A stretch of DNA of 64,000 nucleotides, taken from Acidiphilium rubrum (GTDB lineage: Bacteria; Pseudomonadota; Alphaproteobacteria; Acetobacterales; Acetobacteraceae). Position numbers and translations under genes: made by a program. Positions within the stretch are counted from its first letter, which is position 1. Every line of letters starts with the position of its first letter. Location: assembly GCF_900156265.1 (NCBI RefSeq), contig NZ_FTNE01000011.1:62001-126000 (forward strand), read 5' to 3'. The notes under the pieces are model-generated. The model worked only from the letters and a program-made list of their open reading frames with translations. It did no database searches and was not told the origin of the DNA. Shown here one piece after another: positions 36,688-45,435 of this stretch.

Positions 36688-37662
36688 ATGACATCCAATA
36701 CCAAAAGAACCGGGCTGTGGCTGACGGGCGCCGGCACCGCCGCGGTGCTGGGGGCGTTGCTGCTTTCGCCGGCGCCGGCAAAGGCCGGCAAGACCTATGA
36801 TTTCGCGATTGTGCCGAAATCGCTCAACAACCCGTACTTCGACCTGTCGCGCGATGGCTGCATGGCGGAAGCAAAGAAGCTCGGCGATGTGAAATGCACC
36901 TATACCGGCCCGGTGACGCAGGACGCCGCGGCCGAGGTGCAGACGGTGCAGGATCTGATCACGCGCGGCATCGACGGTATCGCGATCTCGGTCGCCGATC
37001 CCGGCTCGATCGCGCATGTCATCGCGCGGGCGCGGGCCGCCGGCATTCCGGTGATCACGTTCGACGCCGACGCGCCGGACACCAAGCGGCAGGTCTATGT
37101 CGGCACCGACAATTTGCAGCTCGGCAAGGATCTGGGCCAGCAACTGGTCAAGGCGCACCCGACGCCCGGTACCTATGCGGTAATTTCGGGTGGCCCGGCG
37201 GCGGAGAATCTGGCGCAGCGGGTCGATGGCGTGCGCGACGTCTTGAAGGCCGCGGGCTGGAAAGAAGTCGGCGGGTCACCAACGTTCTGCAACGACGACA
37301 GCGCGCTCGGCATGCAGCAGATGACCGACCTGACCACCGCCAATCCCAATCTGTCGGCGATCGTCGCGGTGGGTGGCTGGCCGCTGTTTACCGAGAACGC
37401 CTATGACGATTTCTATAACAAGCACAAAGCGGCGATCGATGGTGGCAAGCTGACGATCGTTTCCGCTGATACGCTGCCGGCCGAGCTCAGCGAGCTCAAG
37501 AAGGGCGAGGTCGCGGCGCTGGTGGGCCAGCAGCCCTATGCGATGGGGGCGAAGGCGATGGAGATTCTGCGCGCCCTGAAACAGGGCAAATCGGAAAAGA
37601 CGATCCAATATGTCGGGCTCGATGTCGTGACGAAGGACAATGTCGCCCAGTTCATGAAGTAG
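36688..37662 (+). CDS. Sugar ABC transporter periplasmic binding protein (RbsB-like)
   Basis: A 324-residue type-I binding protein. A Sec signal (basic start NTKRTGLW, hydrophobic core and an AKA-G cleavage site near residue 34) precedes the mature start YDFAIVPKSLNNPYFDLSRDG, typical of the RbsB group. Two Cys residues (DGCMAEA and VKCTYTG) are close together and could form a disulphide. AACGGAGG is placed well before the ATG. The gene is last in the order ATPase-permease-receptor, the reverse of common operons. No sugar kinase or dehydrogenase is nearby, so the ligand remains unknown. Confidence 0.87.
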   Translation: MTSNTKRTGLWLTGAGTAAVLGALLLSPAPAKAGKTYDFAIVPKSLNNPYFDLSRDGCMAEAKKLGDVKCTYTGPVTQDAAAEVQTVQDLITRGIDGIAISVADPGSIAHVIARARAAGIPVITFDADAPDTKRQVYVGTDNLQLGKDLGQQLVKAHPTPGTYAVISGGPAAENLAQRVDGVRDVLKAAGWKEVGGSPTFCNDDSALGMQQMTDLTTANPNLSAIVAVGGWPLFTENAYDDFYNKHKAAIDGGKLTIVSADTLPAELSELKKGEVAALVGQQPYAMGAKAMEILRALKQGKSEKTIQYVGLDVVTKDNVAQFMK

Positions 37663-38619
37663 CGCGCGCGGGCTGCTGACAACGCCCCCTGCGGCTCGGA
37701 TTTGCCCGGGCCTGGCTAGGATTTCGATCCGCGGGGGAGTTTCATCCATGTTCTGCCGCTGCATCGCGGCTGTACGTTCTTGATGTAGCCTGGCAGAGTG
37801 GGCGCCTTGGGAACTGGATCAACGCAGTGACCACGGAGATGGTGTGGTAGCCGGCGATCGGCTTGGCATGGTATCCAGTCGGGCCGCAGCGTCATGATGA
37901 AGGACGCCTTTGGCGGTCAAGCAATCAAGCGGGTCCTGACGTACAAGGTCTCGGTGGGCTCGGCATCCTGCGAGAGCAACGCGGCAAGGTGAGGGGCTCG
38001 CCCCATAGGATGCCGCCATAAGAGCGCCTATGTTCTCCGGATAGCCGCCTCGCGTTGCGTGCGCTCCGGCTTTGGCCCAAGCGCCACACTGGTCTTGGCA
38101 TGGACGTTGGCGTTAACGCCAGCGAGGATCGCCACGGTATCGAACCGGCTGCGAAAATCCGGATAAGGTTCGAGCCGCGTCCGCCAACTCCAGCCGATCC
38201 GGCCCCTGCGCCGCGCGTTCAACGCCGGCCGGATCCAGCTCAGGGTAACGATATCGGGCAACGGGGGCGATGGCACCGCGGCAGGCCACAGGTTCCGCGC
38301 ACGGCGACGTCGTGGGCGACCTGTCCGCTGAACGCATCGACGATCGCGCCCTGTGACCGAGTTGGAGACCGAAGCTGTCGGCCGCGCATTTCGATACATC
38401 GCGTATAGTGTGTGGGAACGCCCTTTACTTTCAGCTAAGCTGTGTTCCAGGTAAATCGCATTGATTGGATGTATCGGTGCAACCGCTTCTGACTAATTTT
38501 CCGAGCGCATGAAAGAATTTGCTGGAAATGGCAGCACCGGAGGCCTATCCTCGGCTTGATAATGACAGCGCTACCAATTCGATCACTGATATGTGATTGA
38601 CAAAAACCGGAGGAAATGA
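37663..38619. other. Long non-coding or decayed stretch
   Basis: About 957 bases with no gene I can identify. Several overlapping frames of 60-124 codons run on both strands around 37819-38400. None has an ATG with a good ribosome binding site together with a known motif. Such interlocking frames often mark decayed coding DNA. The last 60 bases hold the LacI-type operator and the promoter of the oxygenase gene at 38620. Confidence 0.4.
38563..38576. promoter_or_regulatory. Candidate LacI-family operator
   Basis: The sequence TGACAGCGCTACCA fits the LacI-family pattern TG-NN-AGCGCT-NN-CA, with a perfect central AGCGCT and matching outer TG/CA. It sits 44 bases before the PhyH-type gene, a normal repressor position. 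No LacI-type gene is in the window. Confidence 0.45.
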
Positions 38620-39504
38620 ATGCTGACGCAAGAGCAAATCGCTGCCTATCGATCTGACGGATTCATCGTCGTGCCTGGTATTTTGAGTTTATCGGATCTC
38701 GTCCAGATGCGTCAGGTAATCGCAAGATTGATAGACCATGCGCGGGCAATTGATGTGCACGATGAGATTTACGACCTCGAGCCTGGGCACACCCGTGATG
38801 CGCCCAAGGTTCGGCGCATCAAATCACCCCATAAGGTCGATGATGTATTCAACGACATTATTCGCTCTGAGCGGGTGCTCGGCATCCTGCGAAGCTTGAT
38901 TGGTTCCTCGTTTCGCCTTCATGGTTCGAAATTAAATATGAAGGCCGCGCACTTCGGATCACCTGTCGAATGGCATCAGGACTGGGCGTTCTACCCGCAT
39001 ACCAATGACGATATTTTGGCCATCGGCGTATTCATCGACGATATGGCACTCGATAACGGGCCACTTCTATGTGTGCCTGGGTCTCATCGAGGACCCGTGT
39101 GGGACCATCACGGCAGTGACGGCCGGTTTTGTGGAGCGATTGATCCCAATGATATAATCGTGGAAATCGGGCGTGCGGTGCCGTTGACCGGTCTTGCAGG
39201 CAGTATGTCGTTCCATCATGTCCGCACCTTGCATGGCTCGGCCCAAAACCAGTCGAACCGCCCGCGTAATTTGTTGTTGTATGAGATCGCGGCAGCGGAC
39301 GCGTGGCCGTTGAAAGGCGTGCCAGATCTCGAAGCGTTCGATGCCAACTTGATGATCGGCAATGGTCCCACGATAGCGCCCAGACTGGCAGACGTGCCGG
39401 TGCGTATTCCTCTGCCCCCACCGCTGCGCCAGGGCTCGATCTATGAAACGCAGTCCGCTGCAACGGACCGTCAGTACTTCAAAGCCAGGACGGACGCCGC
39501 ATAA
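38620..39504 (+). CDS. Phytanoyl-CoA dioxygenase (PhyH) family oxygenase
   Basis: A 294-residue Fe(II)/2-oxoglutarate oxygenase. The iron triad is H119-x-D121 (EWHQDWAFYPH) and H205 (VRTLHGS), with Arg 216 for 2-oxoglutarate. The motif DNGPLLCVPGSHRGP lies between. GGAGGAAATGA precedes the ATG, a strong ribosome binding site. It shares only the family core with the oxygenase at 207-1076. It is followed after 43 bases by an MFS transporter and preceded by a LacI-type operator. Together these suggest hydroxylation of an imported small organic acid or sugar derivative. Confidence 0.87.
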   Translation: MLTQEQIAAYRSDGFIVVPGILSLSDLVQMRQVIARLIDHARAIDVHDEIYDLEPGHTRDAPKVRRIKSPHKVDDVFNDIIRSERVLGILRSLIGSSFRLHGSKLNMKAAHFGSPVEWHQDWAFYPHTNDDILAIGVFIDDMALDNGPLLCVPGSHRGPVWDHHGSDGRFCGAIDPNDIIVEIGRAVPLTGLAGSMSFHHVRTLHGSAQNQSNRPRNLLLYEIAAADAWPLKGVPDLEAFDANLMIGNGPTIAPRLADVPVRIPLPPPLRQGSIYETQSAATDRQYFKARTDAA

Positions 39505-39547
39505 GGTTACAGGCTTAAATTTAGCAAAAAATCGAGGAAACGAAAAA

Positions 39548-40858
39548 ATGCAAATGGCAAACACAGACGAATCTATCGGGAGAACACGTTGGGTTCATCT
39601 CGTACCAGTGATATTCCTGATGTACACAATATCCTATTTCGACAGGATTAATATAGGTCTTGCTTTACCGAGTATGTCAAAGGACCTCCATCTTACGTCA
39701 TCGAACGCCGGACTAGCTGCAGGCATTTTCTTTTGGGGATACCTGATCAGTTTTCTTGGCGCCGGCTATCTGGCACCACGTTTCGGAGCCAAGCGCGTGA
39801 TTTTAACCGCGCTTATCCTGTGGGGAGGCTTTGCAATTGGTACGGGATTGGTACAAAATTACCACGAGTTGCTGATCATGCGCTTCATGCTTGGTCTTTC
39901 TGAAGGCCCGGTGTGGACCAGCACCGCAATGTTGCTGTCCCAATGGTTCATTCAACGAGAGCGCGCACGGGCGTTTGGTCTGTGGAACCTGTGTCTGCCC
40001 GTCGGGGCAATGCTCTCCGGCCCGATATCAGGATTGATCCTGACGTATTCGAGTTGGCATATCATGTTCATCATCGAAGGCCTGCCGGCATGGCTCTGGG
40101 CATTTATTTGGTGGCGACAGATACCTACCAGCGTCGATCAGGCAAAATGGCTGCCGGCCGAGGAGAAACAGCGCCTGCAGACGCGGATCAATGCAGAACA
40201 GATCGAACTGGCTGCCGGGGCTTCACCGGATTGGTGGGCGATGTTGCGGGAGCCAGCTGTATGGCTTTTGATGGGTGGATTTTCTTTGATCAACATGGTC
40301 AACTACGGCTTCGGAATCTGGCTGCCTACGGCGCTCAAGGCGGCTAGCACGCTGAGTATAGGTTATATCGGTCTCGTGAGCGCTCTTCCGTATCTTGCCG
40401 CCATCGTGGGGTTGATCGTCGTAACGCGCAGTTCCGATCGTCACCATGAACGCCGGCTCCATGCAGGCATCCCAATGATTGCCATTGGGGGACTGCTGTA
40501 CATCGGCTCCCATATCGGCGCCCATGAAATTGTGCCGATCATGATCGCGTTTACGGTCATGGGATTCTTTCTATTCATGTATTTGCCTCTGATCTTCACC
40601 TTCACGTCGGAATTGTTGCCGCGAAGTCTTGCGATACCGGCGATGGCGTTCATTGGCGGGTTTGCAAACCTGTTCGGGGGTTTTGTCGGACCATGGCTCG
40701 TTGGTTGGTTGCGTGGTGTAACCGGCAACGTGTCGCTGGCGTTCGGTGTGTTAGCAGTCTTCGGAATCCTCGGAGGTTTGCTGGTCATTGCCATTCGCCC
40801 CAAGCGCCGGCGTGCTGTGGTCGGTGAGATCGCTGTCAGCCAGGTCGGATACCGCTGA
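39548..40858 (+). CDS. MFS transporter, anion:cation symporter type
   Basis: A 436-residue, twelve-helix major facilitator. The start (VIFLMYTISYFDRINIGLAL) with the Asp-Arg pair in helix 1, and the loop GYLAPRFGAKRVI between helices 2 and 3, place it in the ACS family with transporters for tartrate, phthalate and sugar acids. GAGGAAA precedes the chosen ATG 39548; the longer upstream frame overlaps the oxygenase gene. Co-transcription with the PhyH-type oxygenase is likely. Confidence 0.87.
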   Translation: MQMANTDESIGRTRWVHLVPVIFLMYTISYFDRINIGLALPSMSKDLHLTSSNAGLAAGIFFWGYLISFLGAGYLAPRFGAKRVILTALILWGGFAIGTGLVQNYHELLIMRFMLGLSEGPVWTSTAMLLSQWFIQRERARAFGLWNLCLPVGAMLSGPISGLILTYSSWHIMFIIEGLPAWLWAFIWWRQIPTSVDQAKWLPAEEKQRLQTRINAEQIELAAGASPDWWAMLREPAVWLLMGGFSLINMVNYGFGIWLPTALKAASTLSIGYIGLVSALPYLAAIVGLIVVTRSSDRHHERRLHAGIPMIAIGGLLYIGSHIGAHEIVPIMIAFTVMGFFLFMYLPLIFTFTSELLPRSLAIPAMAFIGGFANLFGGFVGPWLVGWLRGVTGNVSLAFGVLAVFGILGGLLVIAIRPKRRRAVVGEIAVSQVGYR

Positions 40859-41111
40859 ATGAGCGATCCAGCTATGATCGGCTTGACGCCTGGCATCGCG
40901 TAATACCGGGTTCTCAGTAGCTACTCATTGAGGCGGGTGACCACGGCGTCGGGGTCTACCTACGTCACGGTCGCGCGCATGGCGCATCTAGGGGAGTCCT
41001 GGCGGCGCCATGCGTTAGCGCTTTCATCGCTGGAATGGCACCGGAGGGAAAGCCCCCGCCTTGCCTGCCCCAACAGCCACCGGAAAATTTTGAGTCGGAG
41101 TTGTGAATCCT

Positions 41112-41141
41112 CTTGAACACCTCCCCCTCCCGTGACTATGT
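41112..41141 (+). promoter_or_regulatory. RpoH (sigma-32)-type promoter
   Basis: CTTGAA at 41112-41117 and CTATGT at 41136-41141 are separated by 18 bases. This matches the alphaproteobacterial heat-shock promoter pattern CTTG ... C-TAT-T. Transcription would start about 41148-41150, which is exactly where the first hairpin of the thermometer begins. Confidence 0.7.
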
Positions 41142-41148
41142 CGGTAGC

Positions 41149-41238
41149 GAAGGATGCCATTGGGTCCTTCGTTCGACTACGGATTGGTCAAACTGACAGT
41201 CCGAATCTTAACCTTGCTATCGCAGGAGGTTTGTTATG
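41149..41238 (+). ncRNA. ROSE-like RNA thermometer in the 5' leader of the heat-shock gene
   Basis: Three consecutive hairpins fill the leader. Hairpin 1 pairs GAAGGA (41149-41154) with TCCTTC (41165-41170). Hairpin 2 pairs CGGA with TCCG and TGAC with GTCA (41180-41203). Hairpin 3 pairs AACCUU-GCU (41210-41218) with AGGAGGUU (41224-41231), which buries the ribosome binding site and leaves the G of the UUGCU box bulged or in a G-G pair. A UUGCU box opposite AGGAGG with an extra G is the hallmark of ROSE elements, which melt at heat-shock temperature. The pairings were read by eye. Confidence 0.7.
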
Positions 41239-41703
41239 ACTCTTGATTTCTCGCCCTTGTTCCGTTCCGCCATCGGTTTCGACCGTTTGCAGCATTTGCT
41301 GGACAGCGTGCCGGATGCCAGCGTGACCTCGTATCCCCCGTACAACATCGAAAAGCTCAGCGCGGAAGACTATCGCCTGACCATGGCGGTGGCCGGTTTC
41401 CGGGCCGACGATATCGAAATGACGGTCAAGGAGAACACGCTGGTCATTGCCGGCAAGATCGCGAACGAAACGCAGAAGGGTGAAACCCTGTACCGCGGCA
41501 TCGCGGCCCGGGCGTTCGAGCGCCGGTTTGCGCTGGCCGACCATATGGTGGTCGACGGTGCATCGCTCGAAAACGGTCTGCTGCATGTTGCCCTCAAGCG
41601 CGTCATCCCCGAGGCCTTGAAGCCTCGCCGGATCACGATCGAGGCGGCAGCACCGGCCACCGTGCGGACGATTGAACAGGACACCGCCAAGCTCGCGGCC
41701 TGA
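41236..41703 (+). CDS. Small heat-shock protein, Hsp20/IbpA type
   Basis: A 155-residue alpha-crystallin-domain chaperone. The N-terminal region FSPLFRSAIGFDRLQHLLD and the domain strings YPPYNIEKLSAEDYRLTMAVAGF and RGIAARAFERRFALAD match class A/IbpA proteins. The usual C-terminal I-x-I/V-like motif is ITIEAA. It binds unfolded proteins and limits aggregation. AGGAGG lies six bases before the ATG and is sequestered in the predicted thermometer. Regulation is therefore probably double: RpoH transcription plus RNA melting. Confidence 0.92.
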   Translation: MTLDFSPLFRSAIGFDRLQHLLDSVPDASVTSYPPYNIEKLSAEDYRLTMAVAGFRADDIEMTVKENTLVIAGKIANETQKGETLYRGIAARAFERRFALADHMVVDGASLENGLLHVALKRVIPEALKPRRITIEAAAPATVRTIEQDTAKLAA

Positions 41704-41721
41704 TCTGCCCAAATGAAGGCA

Positions 41722-41748
41722 CCCCGCATCGCAAGATGCGGGGTTTTT
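41722..41748 (+). terminator. Rho-independent terminator of the heat-shock gene
   Basis: A perfect nine-base stem (CCCCGCATC with GATGCGGGG, loop GCAA) is followed by TTTTT. It lies 18 bases after the stop codon and closes the transcription unit. Confidence 0.9.
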
Positions 41749-41975
41749 GCGTGACCCATGGTCTGACACCAATCCCGCCCCGATCGCCTGGTGCGGCGTG
41801 TCGAGATCGAGCAACACGGCAGATCGGCCGTTGGTGCCGCAAACGACGTGCGCAACCGCGCGAAACCGGGAACCGCCATGACGAGAACGATATATTCATA
41901 TTCATTGCGCCGCGTTACATAAAATTCTGATTTATCTCATGCGGAATTCACCATAAATCGCCAAGGCACGACACG

Positions 41976-42917
41976 ATGGACCAATTAAGCCTGCTCAATA
42001 CCTTCGTCCGCGTTGCCGAGCGCGGTTCGTTCTCGGCGGTGGCGCGGGATTTCAGCACCTCACAGCCGGTGATCTCCCGCCAGATCGCGGCGCTGGAGGA
42101 CCAACTCGGCGTGCGGCTGATCCAGCGCACCACGCGCCGCCTGTCCTTGACCGAGGACGGGCAAGTCTATCTCGATCACGCCCGCGCCGTGGTCGAAGCG
42201 ATGGATGCGGCGCAAGCCAGCGTCGGCGTCGCCCAGAAAACCCCAACCGGACAGGTTCGGCTGGGCGTGCCAACCTCGGTCGGCATGTACCTCGCGGCAC
42301 GGCTCCCCGAGTTTTTTGCGCGCTATCCGGAAATGTCGGTCGATCTGAAAATGCGCGACGGCGCGTTCGACCTGGTCGAGGAAGGGCTCGATCTGGTGAT
42401 CTCGGTCGCCGAGGCCACCCAGGCGAGCGTGATCACCCGCACCATCGGCAGCGCCGCTTCGGTGCTGGTCGCATCCCCGGCCTATCTCGCGGCGCGCGGT
42501 AAACCGGCGACCCCGCAGGACCTGCTCGATCATGAATGCATCGTCTACACCCGCCCCGGGATCGACCGGAACTGGCGATTCTTCGGCAAGGGGATCGATG
42601 AGACCGTGACAGTGCACGGTCGGTTCCACGCCGATTCGAGCGAGGCGGTACGCCGCGCCGCGCGCGCCGGCCTGGGCATTGCGATGCTGCCACGCCTGAC
42701 CACGATCGATGACGTCAATTCCGGGCGTCTGGTCACGCTGCTCGATGCGTTCGGCCCAATGAAGGTCAAAGTCTACGCCATCCTGCCGTCGCGCCGCTAC
42801 ATTCCGCCGCGGACCCGCGCGATCATGGAATTTCTGATCGCCGAATTCGAAACCACACCGTTCCTGCAATCGACGGCGGGGGTCGCCGGTGTTCCCCAGG
42901 CGCCGATCTTCGACTGA
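41976..42917 (+). CDS. LysR-type transcriptional regulator
   Basis: A 313-residue regulator. The winged helix-turn-helix (VRVAERGSFSAVARDFSTSQP followed by VISRQIAALEDQLGVRL) occupies residues 8-60. The effector domain begins about residue 92 (TGQVRLGVPTSVGMYLAARL) and includes YLAARGKPATPQDL. It belongs to the AaeR/DmlR-like branch in which PTSVG-type strings are common. No divergent target gene lies immediately upstream; the heat-shock unit ends 228 bases before it with a terminator. Its target is not evident from context. Confidence 0.9.
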   Translation: MDQLSLLNTFVRVAERGSFSAVARDFSTSQPVISRQIAALEDQLGVRLIQRTTRRLSLTEDGQVYLDHARAVVEAMDAAQASVGVAQKTPTGQVRLGVPTSVGMYLAARLPEFFARYPEMSVDLKMRDGAFDLVEEGLDLVISVAEATQASVITRTIGSAASVLVASPAYLAARGKPATPQDLLDHECIVYTRPGIDRNWRFFGKGIDETVTVHGRFHADSSEAVRRAARAGLGIAMLPRLTTIDDVNSGRLVTLLDAFGPMKVKVYAILPSRRYIPPRTRAIMEFLIAEFETTPFLQSTAGVAGVPQAPIFD

Positions 42918-43355
42918 TCGGAGAAAAAGCGCACCGGCCTGATCGACGATCTGGCTACGCCGCCGACGGGTTGTCATAATTTTTGATATTTAATATAGCA
43001 TTAATAGACAATCTTATTCCGAAACTATTTTTGTCAAGATCGCCGCAATTTAGGTTTGGTAAAAATATAATTGGCGAAAAACGTAAAAATTACTTGCGTT
43101 CCCAGATAAAAAACCGTGATCATCAGCAACACAGCAGCCATGAACAGGTTTTTACATCTTATGGTTGTCCTGTTGTGTCTAAAATACCAGCTTGCGCTCT
43201 GAAAAGCTGATCTTTGGGTCATGTTGCGGTATTTTCCGCGTTCACACTGGGGTCAATGAACGAACAACAATTTATCAAAAGCCGGCAATCCGACAGCACG
43301 CCCGATTCGCCGGCTTAAACTTGTCGCTCCCTCGCTCCTTGTTATTCTGGCTGCA
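42918..43355. other. AT-rich intergenic island
   Basis: About 440 bases; the part from roughly 42975 to 43230 is strikingly AT-rich compared with the rest of the window. Short frames of 60-75 codons exist on both strands but show no family resemblance. In the final 95 bases, the frame of the following gene is open without an ATG, GTG or TTG. Confidence 0.5.
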
Positions 43356-44763
43356 ATGAAACTGGCCACGGCGTCGCCTCTGGCGCTGAACCTGTATCAA
43401 GTGGATCAGTTTCAGGGCGCCAGCATCGACACCAGCGGCAGCCTGACCGGGTTCGGGTTCATCCCGCCGGATATGGGCGGCGCAGTTGCCAACGGCTATG
43501 TCGCGCAGATGGTCAATGACGAGTTCGCCATCTACACGCCGTCCGGCGCGCTCGCGACGCCGGCGGTCTCGCTCGATGCGTTCTATGCCGGGCTTGGCGT
43601 AAATTCATATACGCAAGGCGGCAACCCGGATATTTCGGATCCGCGCATCATCTACGATCCGACGTCGAAACGATGGTACGCAAGCGCAATCACGGTCGCC
43701 AACGCGGTCAATAATACGATTCTGCTGGCGGTCTCCAAGGACGGCAACCCCCTCGACGGATTTACCGGCTATTCGATTGCCTCGAAGAAAAACCAGTTTG
43801 CCGATTTCCCGACGCTCGGGGTCGATCATGGCGCCGTCACGATCTCGTCGAACAATTTCAACAGCCAAGGCAGCTACACCGGCTCTTCGGTCTTTTCAAT
43901 TCCGAAGGCACAATTGGTGAAAGGCGTCACCAATCTTTCCAATATCAAAGAGTTCAACAGCACCAGTAAAATCGGCTTTACGCCCGAAGCCGTCACCTCG
44001 GATGGCTCAGGCAACAAGACGACGATCCTGAGCAATAATTACGGTGCGAGCGGCCTGCTGGTCTCGACCGTTTCGAACAATGCCGGCAAGAATGCGAAAC
44101 TGACCCTGACCAAAACGATCAACCATTTCTCAGGCGCTTTGACCAACGCGCCAACCCAGCCTGGTGGCACCACCTATGATCCCGGCGATAACCGGATCAG
44201 TTCCGGCAGTTATCAGGCCGGCAACTACATCTATTTCGCCAACTCCGTGCTGCACGGCGGGTCCGATCAGATCCAATGGGGCGTCCTGAACGCTTCGACC
44301 GATTCTCTGATCAAATCAGGCTTCGTCTCGCTCGCCAACGAAGACCTTACCTACGGTTCGATCTCCGGCAACGCTGCCGGCACCTTCGTGATCGGCTTCA
44401 ACGGCTCAGGCTCGACCACCAATATCAGCGACTATGGGACGGTCTGCTCCGTCATGACCGGCGCGTGCAATGCACCCTCGCTGCTCTACACCGGCCCCGC
44501 CAGCAACTACAACGTGACGTTCGGCGGCCCATCGAACCGCTGGGGTGACTACTCCTGGACAGCACCGGACACCAGCAATCCAAACAATTTCTGGTTCTTC
44601 GAGGAATACCCGAGCACCAACGGGTCTTGGGGCACGATCATCACCGAGGTCGAAACCACGGTGCCCGAACCCGGCAGTCTGGTGCTACTGCTGACTGGCG
44701 TAGTCGGGGCTGATCGGCCTGACCCGCGGCCGGCGGAACCGCGCGACACAGCTGGGTGCCTGA
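43356..44763 (+). pseudogene. PEP-CTERM exported protein with a frameshifted C-terminal anchor
   Basis: The frame encodes a secreted protein of about 450 residues rich in Asn, Gly and Ser, with repeat-like strings IIYDPTSKRWYASAIT and GAVTISSNNFNSQG that suggest a beta-propeller. It reaches the sorting motif VPEPGSLVLLLTGVVG, then passes into an unrelated frame that would run to 45305. Removing one G from the run at 44706-44709 restores LIGLTRGRRNRATQLGA and a stop at 44761-44763, a complete PEP-CTERM tail (motif, helix, Arg cluster). The ATG also lies inside a signal-like hydrophobic stretch that starts upstream. The gene is damaged, phase-variable or carries a sequencing error. Confidence 0.75.
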
Positions 44764-44784
44764 CGGAAACAACGCCTGACATGA

Positions 44785-44816
44785 AGCAGGCGGCACCATC
44801 CACGGTGCCGCCTGCT
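44785..44816. terminator. Bidirectional terminator hairpin
   Basis: A perfect 13-base stem (AGCAGGCGGCACC / GGTGCCGCCTGCT) with a six-base loop lies between two convergent genes, the PEP-CTERM protein and the small secreted protein. There is no long T run, so efficiency is uncertain. Its position 22 bases after the restored stop supports that stop. Confidence 0.7.
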
Positions 44817-44852
44817 GCTCATGCCCGATCGGCGAAACGCCAGCTCAGCGTA

Positions 44853-45182
44853 TCAACCGCGATCGCTGTTCGGCGCCGCATTGAACGCGGTGGCGAAGCC
44901 CGCCTGGGCCAGACCGATCTGCGATTGCGCAAGCTTTGCCGTGCCCTTCGGCGTCACAAAGTTCGGATAAGTCTGCGCACCATTAACCGGACTGGCCGGC
45001 TCGGAAATCACCGGCGCACCCGCAAGGCGAAACGCCGGATAAGCCTCACCCGTCACGCCGCTCGCGGCCGACGACACCAGCGGCTGGGCCGGTACCACCG
45101 GAATGCCTTCGTCGGCCAGAGCATTGCCGGCACCGGCCAAACTGATCACGGCGAAAGCGGCGGCAAAAGTAAGATTCTTCAT
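44853..45182 (-). CDS. Small secreted protein of unknown function
   Basis: A 109-residue protein with a textbook signal peptide (MKNLTFAAAFAVISLAGAG, cleavage after NALA near residue 23). The mature part is low in complexity, rich in Ala, Pro and Gly, without Cys. TTGGAG precedes ATG 45182; the longer upstream frame is ignored. Convergent with the PEP-CTERM gene. No family recognised. Confidence 0.65.
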   Translation of the reverse strand: MKNLTFAAAFAVISLAGAGNALADEGIPVVPAQPLVSSAASGVTGEAYPAFRLAGAPVISEPASPVNGAQTYPNFVTPKGTAKLAQSQIGLAQAGFATAFNAAPNSDRG

Positions 45183-45435
45183 AACGAACTCCAATTCAGT
45201 GCGGAGCGCGGCCGGCCTCACCATGGGGCCGTTACTGCGTCCGTTTCTGCTGCAATGCAACATAGGGCTGGAGTCCTGTCACGGTTATGTCACAAATCGG
45301 CATAACATTCATCGATGCCTCGACATGAATATGTTTCGATACCTGGCGCTGGTAGGGGTGGCGCGTAGGCAGGCAAGGCAGGGCGCATTGCCTTCTCAAC
45401 CCACACTGAGGGCGGAGTCTTCGAAACGGGTAACA

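Noticed and set aside
34861-37662. Assigning the sugar importer to ribose or fructose
   Set aside because: The receptor shows only class-level motifs, and no kinase or isomerase is nearby to define the sugar.
44764-45305. Continuation of the PEP-CTERM open frame as a 649-residue protein
   Set aside because: The residues after VPEPGSLVLLLTGVVG are Arg-rich shadow sequence antisense to the small secreted protein at 44853-45182, and the shifted frame restores a perfect anchor.
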